This document shows, in pieces, positions 58,171 to 64,000 of a DNA stretch of 64,000 bases. The position numbers and the translations under genes were made by a program. Numbering within the stretch: position 1 is the first letter of the stretch; the number at the start of each line of letters is the position of its first letter. This DNA comes from Litsea cubeba (Eukaryota > Streptophyta > Magnoliopsida > Laurales > Lauraceae). The notes under the pieces are model-generated. The model saw only the letters and a program-made list of their open reading frames with translations. It had not been told where the DNA came from and made no database searches. The DNA lies in the NCBI GenBank assembly GCA_012931725.1, contig CM022953.1, positions 56,831,066 through 56,895,065 on the forward strand, in the 5' to 3' direction.

Positions 58171-59439
58171 ATGCCACCTCGCAAACGAGCAGCAAACAGT
58201 AACCACGTTGCTAGTAACAGTGAGAATACAGGGCATATTGCAGAGGATACACAGGACAACAATATGCAGAACCAATTTCAACAGATGATGCAAGCCATGT
58301 TAGACCAGCAACGTCAAGCCAATGAGAACCAGGTAAGCTTACAGGCTCAATCACATGAGACACAGGCCAGATTGCAAGAGCAGATGGCCACGAAGGACGA
58401 AGATCATGCAAGGAAAATGGCTAGAATGCAGGCACAGTTATTGGGTGTATTAGAAAGGAGGCCCGAGGAGATTCCAGTTGCACCATCGGGTGTGGTCAAC
58501 AATAGGGAAAATGACCCCAATGTGTTGTACGAACGGTTTAGGAAGAGAGGCCCGAAGGAGTTCATGGGAACGGAGGATCCAATGACAGCAGATGACTGGC
58601 TTGAGCATACAGAGAACATCTTTGAGATCTTCACGTGTACGGGCATAGAACGAGTACAACTTGCAACTTCTATGTTCACGGGCTTAGCAGATATATGGTG
58701 GAAGACCATTAAGGCAGAGTACAGGACAATAGCAGATGCACATCAATGGACTAACTTCAAGAAACAGTTTGGAGACAAATATGTACCAGCACATGTGAAG
58801 AAGCAAAAGGCAGTAGAATTTCAGTAGTTTGTCCAATGAAATATGACAGTCCTCGAATACCTCACTAAGTTTGAGAGATTGTCCCGATATGCTCTAGAGT
58901 TGGTAGATACAGCAGAGAAAAAGATAGCAAAGTTCCTTGAGGGACTTCATCCTATCATTGGGAGGGATGCTACCGGGATTACACCACCAGCAACATTTGA
59001 GGAAGCTATCAAGAGAGCCTATAAGTTTGAAAACTTCTACAACAAGATACTCAAAGTTCAAGGAAAGGGGCAAGGCCACCAGCAGCAGAACAATCAGCAG
59101 AGGAACAATCAGAATAAAAGGCCAAGGCAAGAGCAAAATGTGCAAAATCCAGGTGCTTGCGTACACTGTGGGAAATATCATGGGAATGCCCAATGCCATT
59201 TTATCACGGGGGCATGTTTTAGATGTGGTTCGATGGACCACCAAATGAGGGATTGCCCGAGACCAGAAAGACAGAATAGGCAGCAACAGGGAGCACAGCG
59301 TCAGGCACCACCTCAAAATGCGCTAGTAGTCCAGATTCAGGCAAGGCCACTACAGCAACAGGCACCTCAGCAACAGTTCAGGCCACAGTCAGCAACAGCA
59401 ACAATAGGCCCGTCAGCAAGGGCAAAATCAAAATCATAA
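58171..59439 (+). pseudogene. Element C gag
   Basis: The ATG at 58171 opens MPPRKRAANSNHV. A Gln-rich coiled region follows, then the capsid segment DDWLEHTENIFEIFTCTG and YALELVDTAEKKIAK. The nucleocapsid has CVHCGKYHGNAQC and CFRCGSMDHQMRDC near 59155-59260. In-frame stops at 58825-58827, 58837-58839 and 59437-59439 interrupt a frame that is otherwise open into the protease, so each looks like a single-base change. Confidence 0.88.
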
Positions 59440-59442
59440 TCA

Positions 59443-60044
59443 ATGTCCATAGAATCAGAACAGAATGTACAGCAGGGCAGGCAGCAGCAAGGGCAGAACA
59501 TGCCACACCAAAGGGCACAACTCTATGCTATCAATAGAGCTGATGTAGAGGCAAAGGGCAACGTAGTGGAAGGTACACTTCTCGTTTGTGGTTTTGATGC
59601 TAGGGTTTTGTTTGACCCTGGCTCTACCCACTCTTTCCTATCTCCAAAATTTGCTAAGTTGATTGACATGCATGCTAGAGAATTGGATTTCATTTTGACT
59701 GTGACTACCCCTTTAGGTAAGGAAGTTATTTGTAGGACTTTTTACTCTAGTTGTCCAGTCAAAATAGGAGAAGTAGTGTTACCGGCAGATCTCATTTTAT
59801 TGGAGATGCAGGATTTTGATGTCATCCTAGGGATGGATTGGTTAGCAGGATACCATGCTACTATCGATTGTTTCCATAAGACCTTAACTTTTAAGTTAGA
59901 GGAGACCCAAGCAGGGGTGTTATTTCAGGGAGAGAGGAGTAATCCTCGTTCAGGGTTTATTTCAGCGTTGAAGGCTGATAGACTTCTAAAAACTGGTTGT
60001 GAGGCATATTTGGCATTTATCACGGAGGATAAACGGTCCCAAGG
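59443..60044 (+). pseudogene. Element C protease
   Basis: In frame with gag after the last stop. The active site is VLFDPGSTHSFLS at about 59605-59645. A flap-side motif DVILGMDWLAGYHATID lies near 59818-59870. A frameshift near 60030 separates it from the reverse transcriptase. Confidence 0.85.
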
Positions 60045-61546
60045 GTGGAGGAGATCCCTATTGTTTGGGAATTCCCGGATGTTTTTCCGGAGGAGATACC
60101 AGGTTTACCACCTATCAGAGAGATATATTTCACCATTGAGTTGTTACGGGGGACCGTTCCGATTTCTATTGCACCCTACAGAATGGCTTCGGTGGAATTG
60201 GGAGAATTGAAGATTCAGTTGCAAGAATTGTTGGACAAAGGTTTTGTGAGGCCGAGTATTTCACTGTGGGGAGCACCGGTGTTGTTTGTGAAAAAGAAAG
60301 ATGGTTATATGAGAATGTGCATTGACTATCGGAGATTAAACCAAGTGACCATCAAGAACAAGTATCCATTCCCAAGAATAGATGAATTATTTGATCAGTT
60401 GCAAGGAGCTGCTTACTTTTCGAAGATTGATTTGAGATCAGGCTACTATCAATTGAGAGTTAGAGATTCAGATGTACCAAAAACAGCCTTTCGGACAAGA
60501 TATGGACACTATGAGTTTTTAGTGATGCCATTCGGTTTGACGAATGCACTGGCAGTATTCATGGCATTGATGAACAAGATATTTGCAGAGTATTTGGATC
60601 AGTTCACAGTGGTGTTTATTGATGATATTTTGGTGTATTCCAAGACCAAAGAAGAGCATGAAGAACATTTGAGGATAGCACTCCAGCTTTTAAGGGAGAA
60701 TCAGTTCTTTGCAAAACTCGGTAAGTGTGAATTTTGGTTGGACCAAGTCACATTTTTGGGTCATATCATCTCCAAGGAAGGATTATCAGTGGACCCATCC
60801 AAGATTGAAGCAATTATGACTTGGGAGAGACCGAAGAATGCATCAGAGATCAGGAGTTTTCTTGGATTAGCAGGATATTATCGGAGATTTGTGCAAGGAT
60901 TTTCGTCAATTGCGTCACCTTTGACGAAGTTGACAAGAAGAACGCACCTTATGTATGGACAGACAAGTGTGAAGCTAGTTTCCAAGAGCTGAAGAAGAGA
61001 TTGATTACAGCTCAAGTCCTTACTTTACCATCCGGGAGCGGCGGTTTCACCATTTTTACCGATGCTTCCAATATTGGACTTGGATGCGTGTTGATGCAGG
61101 ATGGGAAAGTAGTTGCTTATGGATCCCGGCAGTTGAAAGAGCACGAGAAGAACTATGCAACACATGATCTTGAGTTAGCAGCAGTTGTGTTAGCGTTGAA
61201 GATGTGGAGACACTATCTCTTTGGAGAGAAGTTTGAAGTTCACTCTGATCACCGTAGTCTACAATACTTGTTTTCCCAGAAAGAGTTGAACATGAGGCAG
61301 AGGAGATGGATGGAATATATCAAGGACTATGATTTTCCAATAAAGTATCACCTGGGGAAAGTGAATGTAGTTGCAGATGCCTTGAGTAGGAAGTCAGTTA
61401 GCATGGCAAGTCTTCGGGGAAGTTATGTTTTTCAGCAGTTCGAGGAGTTGGGAGTAGATTTTCGGCCTCTAAGGAAGGGTGTTATGTTAGCAAATATGTC
61501 AGTGTCAGCGCCTTCTTTCATTCAGAAGATCAAAGAGAATCAGTAG
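60045..61546 (+). pseudogene. Element C reverse transcriptase and RNase H
   Basis: The reverse transcriptase (FVKKKDGYMRMCIDYRRLNQ, MPFGLTNALAVF, catalytic FIDDILVYS near 60625) is open to 60992. A frameshift near 60935 moves to a second frame for RNase H (FTDASNIGLGCVLMQD, EVHSDHRSLQYLF, ADALSRK) to a TAG at 61544-61546. Proteins are close to element B. Confidence 0.88.
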
Positions 61547-62943
61547 CAAGACCCAGAGTTGGCCAAGATTTCAGAGCACATAGCAGATCGTCCGGATTTT
61601 CGTGTTGTGGATGGAGTTTTGTACTACCGAGACCGTCTATGTGTACCTAACTTGGAGGACTTGAGGAATGATATCGTGACAGAGGCTCACAATACTAAGT
61701 ATTCCATTCATCCGGGCAGCACGAAGATGTACCAGAACTTGAAGAACAGATTTTGGTGAACAACATGAAGAGGGAGATAGTAGCTTTCGTCTCTCGATGT
61801 ATGACATGTCAGTTGGTCAAGGCAGAACATCAGAAGCCTCCAGGGTTGTTATGGCCATTAGAGATTCTGGAATGAAAATGGGAGCACATTACCATGGATT
61901 TCATCTCGGGATTACCGAAGACTAGTAGAGGCAATGATGCTATTTGGGTCATCGTGGACCGTCTCACCAAGTCAGCTCATTTCCTACCGATGAAGACTGG
62001 GAAGAAGATGCATATGTTGCCTTTGGCACAGTTGTTTGTCACAGAGATTGTTAGTTGGCATGGACAACCGGTTTCCATCACATCCGATAGAGACAACAGA
62101 TTCGTCTCGAGATTCTGGAAGACATTGCATGAGTCTATGGGTACGAAGTTACAGTTCAGCATAGCCTATAACCCATAGACCGATGGTCAGTCAGAGAGGA
62201 CAATTCAGACACTTGAGGACATGCTCAGAGCTTGTGTGTTAGATTTCAAGACTCAATGGGATGAAGCCTTACCGTTGTGTGAGTTTGCTCACAACAACAG
62301 TTTCCACTCGAGTGTCGGGATGGCGCCTTTTGAGGCTTTGTATGGCAGAAGGTGTATGACACCTGTTTGTTGGGAAGAAGTTGGCACTCGCAGTTTTCAT
62401 GGACCGACCATTGTTAGTGAGACAAGTGATAAGGTCAAATTGATCCAAGAACGTCTGAAAGTGGCTCAGAGTAGACAGAAGAACTATGTAGATTCTCACA
62501 GAAGGGACTTACAGTTCAAAGAAGGAGATAAGGTCTTCTTGAAAGTGTCACCTACTCGTGGGACATTGAGGTTTGGGCAGAAAGGTAAGTTGTCTCGGAG
62601 ATACATCGGACCGTATGATATTGTGAGTAGGATTGGTGACGTGGCTTACCGATTAGCCTTACCACCCAAACTCTCCAGCGTACACAACGTTTTTCATGTA
62701 TCTATGTTGAAGAAGTACGTCCCCGATAGATTGCATATACTCCGTTATGAGCCGTTGGAAATCCAAGAAGATGCTACATATTTTGAGAAGCCTAAGCAGA
62801 TTATTGACACCAAGGAACAAGAGTTGAGAACTCGGACTATTCAGTGGGTCAAAGTGCTTTGGGAGAATTATGGATGGAAGAGGCAACTTGGGAACTACGG
62901 GATCAAGTTTAGAAGAAATACCCGCACCTACTACCGGAGGTGA
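61547..62943 (+). pseudogene. Element C integrase and broken chromodomain
   Basis: The zinc-binding segment is at about 61680-61815. The core has WVIVDRLTKSAHF near 61940 and SDRDNRFVSRFW near 62085, and a stop (TAG, 62176-62178) follows before the Glu-bearing region. The C-terminal domain (SRRYIGPYDIVSRIGDVAYR, VHNVFHVSMLKKYV) is open. In the chromodomain a one-base loss near 62871-62880, compared with B, shifts the frame after VKVLWENYGW. There are at least three other frame breaks. Confidence 0.85.
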
Positions 62944-62972
62944 GTTTATTTCATTTGGAGGACCAAATGTCC

Positions 62973-62986
62973 TAAGGGGTGGAGGA
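62973..62986 (+). other. Polypurine tract of element C
   Basis: AAGGGGTGGAGGA immediately before the 3' LTR; the same motif precedes B's 3' LTR on the minus strand. Confidence 0.75.
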
Positions 62987-64000
62987 TGAAAGACCCCGAC
63001 CCGAGAGACCTCGATTAGTGTTAATTAAGTTGTGTCTTAGCTATAAGTGTGTTTAGTGGATTTGGACTTAGTTTTGGGTTAGAATAAGCTTTGGGGAATT
63101 TTGAGAGCCTTTTAGATTTGTGGGACCCTTTGGGGGTTCTTGTTATGGAATTGTGTGAGCTTGGGGGTTTAATCATGATTTCCTAAAATTATGTTTTTAA
63201 TCCCATTTGACTCATCTTATTATTCCCTACAACTTTCGCGTTGACCTCGTTCTCATTCGAGGGCCCGAAACTCAACTTTTCTCAATTTGAGTGCAAAAGA
63301 GTCTTTTTACCCAAAATCTGGACATGATTTTCAATGTCACCAAAACTTGCAAAACTATACACTTTTTGGAAACTAGATATTTCGTCGAGCAACTTTGTCT
63401 TCTTCGTAGAAGTCATTTGAGGTCCTGAGACGCATGTTTTTAGCCCGACGAATGTTTTAAGTTATGGGACCCACTCTCTCCTTTGTATATATAGAGAACC
63501 CACCTTTTTCATTCCATTTGCTTGCCCTAATTCATGCACAAGAGAAGCTCCAGCAGCAGCCACCTTTCCCCTCTTTTCTTCTTGTTTTCTTCCTCACAAA
63601 ACACCATCAAACCTTGCCTGAATCAAGAGGAGACCTTCATCAATCTTTCTCCCCTTGTCAAGAGCTCAAGTATGGTACCATTTTTAGAGGGATTCATAGA
63701 TTTCGAATTTCTCCTTGGGATAACCTTGCTTATTGAAGACCTTCTAAGTAAGAGCTCCTTTCCATCTCCTGGGTTCTTGTTTGTTGAGCCTTAGAGAAGC
63801 TCCATTTCAATTATTGAAAGATTTCGTTTTGTTTTGCTTGGATTTTGATATTCTAGGGTTGGATTTAGGGGTTTTTGTATAGGTGTTTGATTGTGAGCTT
63901 AAGAGGTGATTAGAGCTTAATTTGCTAGCTTTGGACCCAAGGCAAGTGGATGAATTGATGCATTTAATGTGAAAATCAGATTTATCCATTTTCTTAATTT
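62987..64000 (+). repeat. 3' LTR of element C, cut by the window end
   Basis: Starts TGAAAGACCCCGACCCG and follows the 5' LTR from 54780 with scattered differences. The TATA box lies near 63485-63495. The palindrome array of this copy lies outside the window. Confidence 0.92.

Larger units (their letters stand above)
54780..64000 (+). mobile_element. Element C, chromovirus inserted in element B
   Basis: A 3230-bp 5' LTR, internal region with gag, protease, polymerase and integrase remnants, and the first 1014 bp of the 3' LTR. It lies within the 5' LTR of B in opposite orientation; the far end is outside the window, so the target duplication cannot be checked. Coding parts are similar to B and share the same order. 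Confidence 0.9.

Overview
This window is nuclear DNA from a flowering plant. It is dominated by transposable elements nested in one another. Evidence for a plant is the mix of Tat-type and chromodomain Ty3/gypsy retrotransposons, hAT transposons with 8-bp target duplications, an Au-like SINE, small MITEs and GT-AG introns. Nothing in the sequence fixes the species. There are no bacterial operons, CRISPR arrays or rRNA genes, and I saw no convincing functional tRNA gene.

Layout. 1-6.2 kb: remains of two Ty3/gypsy elements in opposite orientation, cut by a Harbinger-like element (1116-2668) and an Au-like SINE (about 4046-4187). 6.2-22 kb: probably a resident gene on the + strand. Candidate exons lie at 7455-7669, 20514-20732 and 21871-21966. 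Its introns hold a damaged hAT transposon (about 9050-14352) with a second hAT inside it (10405-11757), a chromovirus-like gag-protease remnant with two direct LTR copies and a third inverted copy (8668-17033), and a non-autonomous hAT (17402-18542). 22-27.6 kb: tandem duplications, MITE-like elements and the left part of an old LTR element whose other end is at 45.4-45.7 kb.

27638-40182 is the youngest and most complete element, a 12.5-kb Tat-lineage Ty3/gypsy retrotransposon. It has 5-bp target duplications and 955-bp LTRs that differ at one base. It carries a 1706-codon gag-pol frame closed by one extra A in the integrase and two tandem-repeat arrays. It also carries an antisense three-exon gene with its own TATA box, whose product resembles the plant 'putative gypsy type transposon' family and ends in a coiled coil. 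A second, shorter antisense unit may lie next to it.

41506-64000 holds three related chromovirus (Tekay/Del-type) LTR families: a solo LTR (41506-44087), a decayed minus-strand element B (45693-54779), and element C (54780 to beyond the window end) inserted into B's 5' LTR. Each of the three LTRs carries its own array of perfect or near-perfect palindromes at a similar position downstream of its TATA box. With the antisense gene of the Tat element, these are the most unusual signals here.

Apart from the Tat element, nearly every coding region is broken by stops or frameshifts. The genes are best read as the history of nested insertions, not as a cooperating pathway. All family assignments come from motifs read by eye, without database searches.
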